Origin: an uncultured Prevotellaceae bacterium
Lineage (GTDB): Bacteria > Bacteroidota > Bacteroidia > Bacteroidales > Bacteroidaceae
Direction of reading: 5' to 3'
DNA length: 63,322 nucleotides
NCBI GenBank assembly: GCA_900320045.1
Contig: ONQT01000021.1
Location: 1 to 63,322 of the forward strand
In this document: positions 17,801 through 25,590 of the stretch, piece by piece
Layout: every line of letters starts with the position of its first letter
How positions within the stretch are numbered: the stretch's first letter is position 1
Made by a program: the position numbers and the translations under genes
Notes under the pieces: model-generated
Told to the model about the DNA's origin: nothing
Databases searched by the model: none
Seen by the model: the letters and a program-made list of their open reading frames with translations, nothing else

Positions 17801-18198
17801 TTGGCCAGGTCCTGAATTTCGTCCACGGGGACACTGGCAACCGAACCGGTCAAGTGAGCCTTCTTCTGCGTGCCGTAACCTACGACAACGACTTCTTCCA
17901 GATTCTGACTGTCTTCCTTCAGGGTGACGGTGCCACCAGGCTTAACAGTCTGTGAGATATAGCCGATGTAGGAAACGATAACCTTGCCGTTGGCAGGCAT
18001 CTGCAAGGTGTAGTTACCGTCCAAGTCGGTGACGGTTCCCTTGCCCTTCTCTCCGGCAACCATCACGGAAGCACCGATAATAGGTTCGCCCTTATCGTCG
18101 ACCACCGTTCCTTTCACCGTCTGATTCTGTGCCAAAGCCGGTGTGGCAAAGAATGCCATCATGGCCAGGCATAAGCTGATGATGATTTGTTTTTTCAT
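14851..18198 (-). CDS. SusC/RagA-family TonB-dependent outer-membrane transporter
   Basis: This 1115-residue protein has a signal peptide (cleavage near ATPALA/QNQ), a carboxypeptidase-regulatory-like domain at about 28-105 ([18 protein letters not shown]), the [13 protein letters not shown] segment typical of SusC proteins, and a plug with [10 protein letters not shown] and [26 protein letters not shown]. A C-terminal beta-barrel ends in an aromatic residue (WTIGVNLSF). It imports oligosaccharides bound by SusD, using TonB energy. The gene starts 30 nt after the DUF5123-like lipoprotein gene. The neighbours suggest pectic oligosaccharides; that is inference. Confidence 0.95.
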   Translation of the reverse strand: [1115 protein letters not shown]

Positions 18199-18228
18199 AT
18201 CTTGATTGTTTTAGTTTTCTACCATAAG

Positions 18229-19695
18229 TTATTTCAGCCAACGGGGGTCACCGCAACCCTTCGTCTTCTGGTCGCAAGCACCCAGCGTGAAGTCACCCTC
18301 GGCAGCACCGGCAAAGATAGGCTCTGTGGTGATGTCGGACTGGTTGCCGTAGTCGCCTTGATCCAAAGCACCGTCCTTCCAGAAGGTGTTGTCAGCCATC
18401 GTGCTGGCTTCGTTGAAGTCTGCGAAATGCTTAGAGTGCAGCAGACGGCGAGTGGTCTGAGCATCACAGTTGTACCAGATGTTCTTGGTGATGGTGATGA
18501 TACCCTGAGTGGCCTTACCAACGATACCGTTGTAGTTACCCCACTGACCATCGGCAATGAGCAGACCGTAGAATGTGTTGTTCTGATAGGTGAACGACCA
18601 TGTGTCTGTAGGTTGATCAAAGCCGTAGCGGTCGATACGAGAACTGTTGTTGTAGCGTAGGAAGTACTTGGCAATAGCGTTGTTGCCCCAGAAAGTCGAC
18701 TTCTCCACAGTGAAATCCTTGGCACCACCGGACTGGAAAGCAATCAGAGCTTCGAAGCTTACCTGTGCAGTGGCCAACTTAAAGATGCTGTTGGTAATCT
18801 TGAAGTCAATAACGCAATACTTGGTGTTGTTGTCGTGGAAGATACAATGCTTCAGATCGGTAGCTTTCACATTGTTGATGGTGATGCTGGGAACATGGTA
18901 ATAAGCATTTGTACCGACAGGCGTAGTGGTAGGATTCTTGTCCAGCAGAATCATCGGGGCACCATTGGTAGTAACGTCCCAATTGATTTCCACATTCTCG
19001 ACAGTGAGGGCGTTGTCGGTAACGATAGTTCCCTTGGAGGTCTCTGTCTCCGAGAAGGTAATTTTAGCCCTGTTGTCGGGGTCGCTGGTAATGGTGGCGT
19101 TGACACCAGTGAAGCGCAGCGTGTCGGGAGCGGTGTACTGCTCACCGGCAGCGAGGTTAATCATCAGAGGCAGACCGTCGCTCATCTTAACGGGGTCGTT
19201 CTCTTTGAAGTACTTGGCCAGGTCGGTTCCACCAGGAACGGTGATGTCTGTAGAGAAGGTGTCCCAATCCTTGATAGCAGGATCGTTAGGATCAGAACCC
19301 GTGTTGTTCTCTGCAGGGTTGTAAGCCGTCGAGATGGTGAAGTGGTAGTACTTTCTGGACGTGCGCTTGAAGCTGTAGGAGTTGCCTCTTACTGTGACGT
19401 CCTTTGCCACGACTTCGTCATACTGTCCCTGGGTGTTACCGGCAGTAACGTTGACGATGTAGCTCAGAGCGCCGTTGACGGTAGCCCAAGTCACTGTCTG
19501 CGTGCTCCTGTCAGAGCTTGACGTCACCTTGATGGTTGCAGCGTCAGGCTTGGTCAGCTGGCTGCCTCCATACGTTCCGTTAAAGGAGTCACCGGAAAGT
19601 TCGTCCTTGGCACACGACGCCATGAACAATGCTGCTGTACCTAAGAGCACTGCAGTGCAAAGTTTCGGCCATGCCATCAATTGTAGTTTTTTCAT
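18229..19695 (-). CDS. Surface lipoprotein with FN3-like and DUF4957/DUF5123 beta-helix regions
   Basis: The predicted lipoprotein (488 residues from ATG 19695; lipobox LFMASC) starts with a fibronectin-III-like part at about 45-135, followed by a right-handed beta-helix-like region rich in NN/NTF turns. It ends with the conserved GDFTLGACD...GCGDPRWLK tail. The same GDFT...GDPRWLK ending occurs in the pectin methylesterase protein at 56.7-60.8 kb (a shorter, weaker version in the protein at 61-62.7 kb). DUF4957/DUF5123 proteins are typical of pectin utilisation loci in Bacteroidetes. The catalytic residues of pectate lyases are not evident, so it may bind rather than cut. A TTG two codons upstream is a less likely start. 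Confidence 0.8.
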   Translation of the reverse strand: MKKLQLMAWPKLCTAVLLGTAALFMASCAKDELSGDSFNGTYGGSQLTKPDAATIKVTSSSDRSTQTVTWATVNGALSYIVNVTAGNTQGQYDEVVAKDVTVRGNSYSFKRTSRKYYHFTISTAYNPAENNTGSDPNDPAIKDWDTFSTDITVPGGTDLAKYFKENDPVKMSDGLPLMINLAAGEQYTAPDTLRFTGVNATITSDPDNRAKITFSETETSKGTIVTDNALTVENVEINWDVTTNGAPMILLDKNPTTTPVGTNAYYHVPSITINNVKATDLKHCIFHDNNTKYCVIDFKITNSIFKLATAQVSFEALIAFQSGGAKDFTVEKSTFWGNNAIAKYFLRYNNSSRIDRYGFDQPTDTWSFTYQNNTFYGLLIADGQWGNYNGIVGKATQGIITITKNIWYNCDAQTTRRLLHSKHFADFNEASTMADNTFWKDGALDQGDYGNQSDITTEPIFAGAAEGDFTLGACDQKTKGCGDPRWLK

Positions 19696-19769
19696 AAGCA
19701 ATCTGTTTTAAGTTATTACTGTTTTCTTGTTATTCTCATTGTTAGTCGTTTCTTAGTCTCTCTGTCTTG

Positions 19770-20666
19770 TTATGGTTTTGTCGGGTTGTTTTTCTTAAAC
19801 ACCTCTTTCAGATAGGCGACGTTGCGACCATAGTTGGCGCGGACGTTACGCACGTCCTTGGCGTTGCGGCTGCGCTCAACGACCAGCCAGCCGCTCCACC
19901 GCATCTTGTCGAGGGTTTTCTTCACTTGGTAGAGGTCTATGCGGGGGTCTTCGTCCAGCGTCACACTGTCGGTGAGCGAAGCATGAATCTGTCCGATGTT
20001 CTTGGCACCCAGCTTCTTGAGTTCCTTGCAGGGGTTGAGACCTTGGTCAACGGCATCCTGCAGGTTGTAGTAGATTTTGATGCCCGTGCTGTTGACCTCT
20101 TTTAATAATAAAAGGTTCGCACGCGCGTCAAGAGCGGTACGGATGGCGATAACCTTGCCTTGCTGGCGGGCTATCTCGCCGACGTCGTGCAGCCGGCGTA
20201 CCATCTCGTCATGTGCGGCACCCTTCTGCTTCCACTCCTGACCACTGCCGCCCAGAGGCAGGAAAGCCACCTGGGCACCCATGATGTCCATAGAGCGCAG
20301 ACAGTCCTCCACCAGTGCCTTGTAGTTCTCACGCTTGAGGAAGCTCTGGCCGAAGAATCCAGACATAGCCATAGACGATACGGCAATGCCTAACGAGTCG
20401 GCGGTGTGACGGAAGAGTTGTTGGAAGTGCGGGTCGCGCAGTTTGTTGTCGAACATCTCACGCTTTCCCAGCGGTCCCATGTCCATCTCGATACCATCGG
20501 CCTGGATGTCTTTGGCAAGTTGGAACTCGCCCAGTTTCTGACGCTTCAGCATCATCCAGTCGCAGGCAGACACGCGATACTGTTGTGCAGACAAGCCAAC
20601 GGGCCACGCTGACAACATAGCGAAAACGCCCACAAAGAGGCATCTTTTTAACTTTAGTTTATCCAT
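19770..20666 (-). CDS. Exported sugar-phosphate-isomerase/epimerase-like TIM-barrel protein
   Basis: A 298-residue protein with a signal peptide ending near GLSAQQ, so it is probably periplasmic. The rest resembles the xylose-isomerase-like TIM-barrel family (AP endonuclease 2 superfamily): early GIEMDMGPLG, FLPLGGSG in the middle, IYYNLQDAVDQG, and WSGWLVVERSRNAKD near the C-terminus. The family usually binds divalent metal and acts on sugars or sugar phosphates. An exported version would act on free sugars or oligosaccharides. It is the first gene of the SusC/D operon. The substrate is unknown. Confidence 0.8.
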   Translation of the reverse strand: MDKLKLKRCLFVGVFAMLSAWPVGLSAQQYRVSACDWMMLKRQKLGEFQLAKDIQADGIEMDMGPLGKREMFDNKLRDPHFQQLFRHTADSLGIAVSSMAMSGFFGQSFLKRENYKALVEDCLRSMDIMGAQVAFLPLGGSGQEWKQKGAAHDEMVRRLHDVGEIARQQGKVIAIRTALDARANLLLLKEVNSTGIKIYYNLQDAVDQGLNPCKELKKLGAKNIGQIHASLTDSVTLDEDPRIDLYQVKKTLDKMRWSGWLVVERSRNAKDVRNVRANYGRNVAYLKEVFKKNNPTKP

Positions 20667-20677
20667 TTAGTAGCTAC

Positions 20678-20691
20678 AAACTATATAGTTT
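20678..20691. promoter_or_regulatory. 14-bp perfect palindrome upstream of the SusC/D operon
   Basis: AAACTATATAGTTT is a perfect palindrome 11 nt before the first start codon of the operon. It could be an operator or part of the promoter. I see no good TAnnTTTG box for this operon. Confidence 0.35.
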
Positions 20692-20788
20692 CACATCCTT
20701 TAAGACGTTTTAGCATTCCCCATGTCATCATTTGTCGCAAAAAAATATCCCGCAGTTGTCCGTGGGTGACAAAAAAAGAGTAAAATTC

Positions 20789-20819
20789 TTTGTTTTCTTC
20801 GCACTAATTCGTATCTTTG
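20789..20819 (+). promoter_or_regulatory. Promoter of xerD (TTTG - 19 nt - TATCTTTG)
   Basis: TTTG at 20789-20792, then 19 nt, then TATCTTTG at 20812-20819: a textbook match to the Bacteroidetes vegetative promoter. The xerD ATG follows only 8 nt after the -7 box, so the transcript should have a very short leader. Confidence 0.8.
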
Positions 20820-20827
20820 CAGAGAGT

Positions 20828-21754
20828 ATGAAAGAACAGAAGGACATCATCAGGGTTTATCAGCGCTACCTGAAGCTGCAGCGCGGCTATTCGGCAAACA
20901 CGCTGGATGCGTATGAGCGTGACCTGCAGAAGTTGCTGGCGTACCTGGATGCAGAGGGGAAGCATGTGCTGGATGTGCAGTTGGCTGATCTGCAGCACTT
21001 TGCGGCCGGACTGCACGACATCGGCATCGGACCTCGCTCGCAATGCCGCATCCTGAGTGGTGTGCGCTCTTTCTATAGGTTCCTGCAGTTGGACGGCTAC
21101 CGCGATGACGACCCAACAGAGCTGCTGGAGTCCCCGGTGTTGGGTGAACATCTGCCCGAAGTGCTGTCGATGGCGGAGGTAGACCAACTGAAAAAGAGCA
21201 TTGATGTCTCGAAATGGGAAGGTCACCGCAACCGCGCCATCATTGAGGTGCTGTTTTCCTGTGGACTGCGTGTCTCGGAGCTGGTGAACCTGAAACTGTC
21301 GAACCTGTATCTGAATGAAAAATATGTCCGTGTCTTTGGTAAGGGCAGTAAAGAACGTCTGGTACCGATATCGAAGAAGGCCGTCGAGGAACTGGCTCTC
21401 TGGTTCTCTATGCGCCAAAGGATGAACATCAAGCCCGGTGAAGAGGATTACGTATTCCTGAACCGGCGCGGTGCACACCTGACACGTGTCATGATACTTT
21501 TGATGATTAAGCAACAGGCTCAGCTGGCAGGAATTCAGAAAACCATCTCGCCGCATACGCTACGGCACTCGTTTGCTACGGCGTTGTTGGAGGGTGGGGC
21601 AGACCTGCGTGTGATTCAGGCGCTGCTGGGCCACGAATCGATAGGCACCACGGAGATTTATACCCACATCGACATGACGACGCTGCGCCAGCAGATTCTA
21701 CGGCATCATCCGAGGAATGCCAAGAGGAAGTGGGTAGAGCATACTGATGATTAA
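20828..21754 (+). CDS. xerD: Tyrosine recombinase XerD (or XerC)
   Basis: The 308-residue recombinase has an N-terminal SAM-like core-binding domain (about 1-95) and a catalytic domain. The active-site set is R in CGLRVSEL (about 147), K in GKGSKERL, HTLRH (about 243-247), H in LLGHES and the nucleophilic tyrosine in EIYTHI (about 278). It resolves chromosome dimers at dif. The start at 20828 was chosen because the promoter ends 8 nt upstream; an in-frame upstream codon at 20732 precedes the promoter. XerC and XerD are hard to tell apart by eye, so the symbol is tentative. Confidence 0.9.
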   Translation: MKEQKDIIRVYQRYLKLQRGYSANTLDAYERDLQKLLAYLDAEGKHVLDVQLADLQHFAAGLHDIGIGPRSQCRILSGVRSFYRFLQLDGYRDDDPTELLESPVLGEHLPEVLSMAEVDQLKKSIDVSKWEGHRNRAIIEVLFSCGLRVSELVNLKLSNLYLNEKYVRVFGKGSKERLVPISKKAVEELALWFSMRQRMNIKPGEEDYVFLNRRGAHLTRVMILLMIKQQAQLAGIQKTISPHTLRHSFATALLEGGADLRVIQALLGHESIGTTEIYTHIDMTTLRQQILRHHPRNAKRKWVEHTDD

Positions 21755-21767
21755 CAAGGAGTGAACC

Positions 21768-22433
21768 ATGAGCGTACAGATAGAAGAAACCTGGAAACAG
21801 CACCTGCAGGGTGAGTTTGAACAACCCTACTTTGAGCAGTTGACGCACCGTGTGCGGCAAGAGTATACGGCTGGCATCTGCTTTCCGCCGGGGCGACTGA
21901 TTTTCAATGCCTTCAACCTGTGTCCCTTCGACCAGGTGCGGGTGGTTATCATCGGACAGGATCCTTATCACGAACCCGGACAGGCTCACGGGTTGAGTTT
22001 CTCGGTGCAGGACGGTGTACCGTTTCCTCCCTCGCTGCAGAACATCTTCAAGGAGATACAGCAAGACCTGGGAACACCCATTCCCACCACAGGCAATCTG
22101 GAGCGCTGGGCCCGACAGGGTGTCTTGCTGCTCAACGCAACGCTCACCGTCCGTGCCCATCAGGCCAACAGCCATTCGGCATTAGGGTGGCAGCAGTTTA
22201 CGGACGCAGCCATCCGTGCTTTGGCCACAGAGCGTGAGCATTTGGTTTATATGCTGTGGGGAGGATATGCCCGTTCCAAGGGCAAGATGATAGACAGACA
22301 GCGGAACCTGGTGCTGGAATCCGTACATCCCTCTCCGCTGTCGGCCAATCGGGGCGGCTGGTTTGGGCAGCATCAGTTCTCGCGCTGCAACCAGTACTTG
22401 CAGCAGAACGGTCTGCCCCCGATAGTGTGGTGA
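21768..22433 (+). CDS. ung: Uracil-DNA glycosylase, family 1
   Basis: A 221-residue enzyme that removes uracil from DNA. It contains the water-activating loop GQDPYHEPGQAHG (near residue 63) and the C-terminal HPSPLSANRG motif (near 187), both typical of UDG family 1. Length and motifs are complete. It starts 13 nt after xerD and is probably cotranscribed with it. Confidence 0.95.
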   Translation: MSVQIEETWKQHLQGEFEQPYFEQLTHRVRQEYTAGICFPPGRLIFNAFNLCPFDQVRVVIIGQDPYHEPGQAHGLSFSVQDGVPFPPSLQNIFKEIQQDLGTPIPTTGNLERWARQGVLLLNATLTVRAHQANSHSALGWQQFTDAAIRALATEREHLVYMLWGGYARSKGKMIDRQRNLVLESVHPSPLSANRGGWFGQHQFSRCNQYLQQNGLPPIVW

Positions 22434-22465
22434 CCAGACAAGCATTACGAATCAATAAAAACGAT

Positions 22466-24616
22466 ATGACTATGAGTAAGAACAAGGGTAGCAAGCGACT
22501 GAACAAGAAACAGGTGGCAGAAATGCTGCAGACGCTTTTCCAGCAACATCCCAACGAGGTGTTTACACTCAAGCAGGTTTTCAAAGCCTTGAAACTGGAT
22601 ACGCATCCTACGAAGATGCTGGCTGTTGACGTGATGGACGAGATGGCCTGGGACGACTATCTGACGAAAGCCAGTGACAATTCCTATCGCCTGAACCTGA
22701 AAACGCAGGTGCAGGAAGGTACTTTCATCCGCAAGGCCAACGGCAAGAACTCGTTCCAGCCGGACGATGGCGGCAAGCCTATCTTCGTGTCGGAGCGCAA
22801 CTCGATGTTTGCCCTGAACGGAGACCGCGTCCGCGTGGCCATGATGGCTCGCAGGGAACGTCACATCAAAGAGGCTATGGTGGTGGAGATTCTGTCGCAC
22901 AAGATGGACCAGGCCGTAGGAAAGCTACAGGTGGAAAGAGACTATGCCTTCCTGGTGACCGAGGGAAACATCTTTGCCAACGACATCTTTATTCCCAAGA
23001 AGAAACTAAAGGGCGGCAAGACTGGCGACAAGGCGGTGGTGAAGATTACCCAATGGCCGTCGGGAGAGTCGAAGAACATGGTTGGCGAGGTGATTGACGT
23101 GCTCGGAAAAGAGGGCGACAACACCGTTGAGATGCATGCTATCCTGGCGCAGTACGGTCTGCCCTATAAGTATCCGAAGAATGTGGAGGAGGCTGCCGAG
23201 AAGATTGATCCAGGCATTACACCGGAGGAGATCAGGCGCCGTGAGGATTTCCGCGATGTCTTTACCTGCACCATCGACCCCAAGGATGCCAAGGACTTCG
23301 ACGATGCGCTGTCCATCAGACAAAAGGGCAAGCATTGGGAAGTCGGTGTGCATATTGCCGACGTGAGCCACTATGTCAAGGAGGGTTCCATCATTGATAA
23401 GGAGGCTTATAAGCGCGCCACCAGTGTGTATCTGGTAGACCGCACCATCCCGATGTTGCCGGAACGCTTGTGCAACTTCATCTGTTCGCTGCGCCCCGAC
23501 GAGGAGAAACTGTGCTATAGCGTGATTTTCGTGTTAGACGATGAAGCTAACGTCAAGGATTATCATATTGCCCATACGGTTATCAAGAGTAATAGAAGGT
23601 ACGCGTACGAGGAGGTGCAGGAGATTCTGATGGGCAAGGATGGCGATTATGCACCAGAGTTGCGCACGCTGGACAAGTTGGCCAAGAAGTTGCGCGAGCG
23701 CCGCTTCAAGGGTGGTGCCGTGAAGTTCGACCGCGAGGAACTGCACTTCGACGTAGATAGCGAGGGTAAGCCGCTACGTGCCTACTTCAAGAAATCGAAC
23801 GATGCTACGCAGCTCATCGAGGAGTTTATGCTGCTGGCGAACAAATATGTGGCAGAGAATGTTGGCAAAGCTAAAAGCAAAGTCAACGGAAAAGCAAAGA
23901 CTATGGTTTATCGTGTGCACGACCAGCCGGATCCTACTAAGCTGGAGACGCTGCGCGAATTTGTGGTGAAGTTCGGCTACAAAATGAAGACCAGCGGTAC
24001 CAAGGGAGCGATTTCGAAGTCGCTGAATACCTTGATGGAGGGCTGTCAGGGAAAGAAAGAGCAGAAGTTGATAGAGATGGTGGCGCTGCGGGCTATGATG
24101 AAGGCTAAGTACTCGACACATAACATCGGACACTATGGTCTGGCCTTCGAATACTACACCCACTTCACATCACCCATTCGCCGCTATCCCGACACAATGG
24201 TGCACCGACTGCTGACGAAGTATCAGGAGGGCGGTCGCAGCGCCAATCAGGAAAAATACGAGGAGCTGAGCGAACACTGCTCGGATATGGAAGTGGTGGC
24301 TCAGCAGGCGGAACGCGACAGCATCAAGTATAAGATGGTGGAGTTTATGGGCGACAAGATCGGTGAGACCTACGATGCGCATATCAGCGGTATCCAGTCG
24401 TACGGCATTTATTGTGAGATTGACGAGAACCATTGCGAAGGCATGGTACCCATGCGCGACCTTGACGATGACTACTATGATTTCGACGAGCGCAATTATT
24501 GCCTCGTGGGACGCCGTCACCACAACAAATATCAGTTGGGCGACCCCATCCGTATTAAGGTCGCCCATGCTAATCTGGAGAAACGCCAGTTGGACTTTGC
24601 CTTAGCTGACGATTAG
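22466..24616 (+). CDS. rnr: Ribonuclease R
   Basis: The 716-residue 3'-5' exoribonuclease has an N-terminal helix-turn-helix-like part (KKQVAEMLQTLFQQHP), cold-shock-type OB domains, the RNB catalytic domain with the metal-binding aspartates in DPKDAKDFDDALS (about 271-283), and a C-terminal S1 domain (about 635-715). It degrades structured RNA in the cytoplasm. ATG 22466 fits the family start, with another ATG 6 nt later; frames further upstream are read-through. Its TAG overlaps the stop of the convergent peptidase gene. Confidence 0.94.
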   Translation: MTMSKNKGSKRLNKKQVAEMLQTLFQQHPNEVFTLKQVFKALKLDTHPTKMLAVDVMDEMAWDDYLTKASDNSYRLNLKTQVQEGTFIRKANGKNSFQPDDGGKPIFVSERNSMFALNGDRVRVAMMARRERHIKEAMVVEILSHKMDQAVGKLQVERDYAFLVTEGNIFANDIFIPKKKLKGGKTGDKAVVKITQWPSGESKNMVGEVIDVLGKEGDNTVEMHAILAQYGLPYKYPKNVEEAAEKIDPGITPEEIRRREDFRDVFTCTIDPKDAKDFDDALSIRQKGKHWEVGVHIADVSHYVKEGSIIDKEAYKRATSVYLVDRTIPMLPERLCNFICSLRPDEEKLCYSVIFVLDDEANVKDYHIAHTVIKSNRRYAYEEVQEILMGKDGDYAPELRTLDKLAKKLRERRFKGGAVKFDREELHFDVDSEGKPLRAYFKKSNDATQLIEEFMLLANKYVAENVGKAKSKVNGKAKTMVYRVHDQPDPTKLETLREFVVKFGYKMKTSGTKGAISKSLNTLMEGCQGKKEQKLIEMVALRAMMKAKYSTHNIGHYGLAFEYYTHFTSPIRRYPDTMVHRLLTKYQEGGRSANQEKYEELSEHCSDMEVVAQQAERDSIKYKMVEFMGDKIGETYDAHISGIQSYGIYCEIDENHCEGMVPMRDLDDDYYDFDERNYCLVGRRHHNKYQLGDPIRIKVAHANLEKRQLDFALADD

Positions 24617-25442
24617 TTGTACTTGAGAATCTGTCCGGGCTTCAGCTTGGCGGAACGCTTCAGGTGGTTCAGACGGAGAATAGCGTCTACCGAAGTGCCG
24701 CGCTTGCGGGCAATAGAGTAAACGGTTTCACCTCTGCGAACCTTGTGGAAGCGAGACTCCTGAATATAGTTGGCTGCAGGTGCTGCTGCGGCCAACTCTT
24801 CGTCTTCACCGATGCGACTGCCAAAGTCTATGCTGTTCACACCACGCAAACGATTGGCGACGAGTGACTCGCGCTGATAGCTGTTCTTACGGAACATGTA
24901 AGAGTCGGCTACGACGTCCTGGTTGCGGAAATCAAACAGCAGGGCGGGGTTCAGGGCTACACCACAGAGGCGGGTCTCGAAATGCAGGTGAGAACCGGTA
25001 CTGCGTCCGGTGTTTCCTCCGAGTCCGATGGCATCACCGGCACGAACTTCCTGATCTTCCTCCACCAACTGGGCAGACATGTGACCATAGATGGTTTCCA
25101 AGCCGTTGTAGTGACGAATGACGACATACTTTCCGTAGCCGCGGCCTTCGTAGCGCACAATACGCACCTTGCCGGAGAAAGCGGCACGGATGGTGTCACC
25201 AATATATACCTTGATGTCCAGACCCTTATGTTGGCGTCCCCAACGGGCACCGAAGTTACTGGTCAGCACACGGCTGGTGGTGGGCATGCAGAAGTCGCGC
25301 AACGAAATGCGGAAAGAGTCGGGCAATGATGTTTCGCGATGTGCATATTTGTTATCCCATTCGTCGTAGCCTGTCCAAAACTAGGAATTGTTGCTATGGA
25401 TGCTATTGCAAGTATTAGAATTTTCTTAATGTTCTCCTTCAT
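24613..25442 (-). pseudogene. Frameshifted LysM/M23 peptidase (murein hydrolase activator-like)
   Basis: The signal peptide (MKENIKKILILAIASIATIP, start 25442) is in one frame and the mature protein in another. In the second frame TGYDEWDNKYAHRETS leads into LPDSFRISLRDFCMP, an M23 peptidase domain (TSNFGARWGRQHKGLD, VIRHYNGLETIYGHMS, TGRSTGSHLHFE, the zinc-binding residues) and a C-terminal LysM domain (HKVRRGETVYSIARKRG). Adding one T to the TTTT run at 25377-25380 would give ...IPSFWTGYDEWDNKY... and restore a single gene. So this is a 1-nt deletion at a homopolymer, either real or a sequencing error. Such proteins cut peptidoglycan cross-links or activate amidases. The gene has its own promoter. 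Confidence 0.8.
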
Positions 25443-25495
25443 AACTAATTGATTTTCGGACGTTAAAAACGTCACCTTCTTTCACTAAAACGCTG

Positions 25496-25503
25496 CAAAA
25501 GTA
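25496..25503 (-). promoter_or_regulatory. -7 box of the LysM/M23 peptidase gene
   Basis: TACTTTTG on the minus strand fits TAnnTTTG and lies about 54 nt before the start codon at 25442. The rest of 25443-25590 is AT-rich and without a gene. Confidence 0.5.
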
Positions 25504-25590
25504 ATCATTATTGTATTATAAATGTGTTTTATAGACAATCTTTTTTGTTAATTTAACGCTTAAACGTTTACGCTGCGATGGTTTTAACGT

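Noticed and set aside
20732-20827. A longer N-terminus for XerD
   Set aside because: The upstream in-frame codons lie before and across the strong promoter at 20789-20819; the homologous start is 20828.
22256-22465. An extended RNase R start inside ung
   Set aside because: The extra 70 codons overlap the end of ung in another frame and do not resemble RNase R; ATG 22466 fits.
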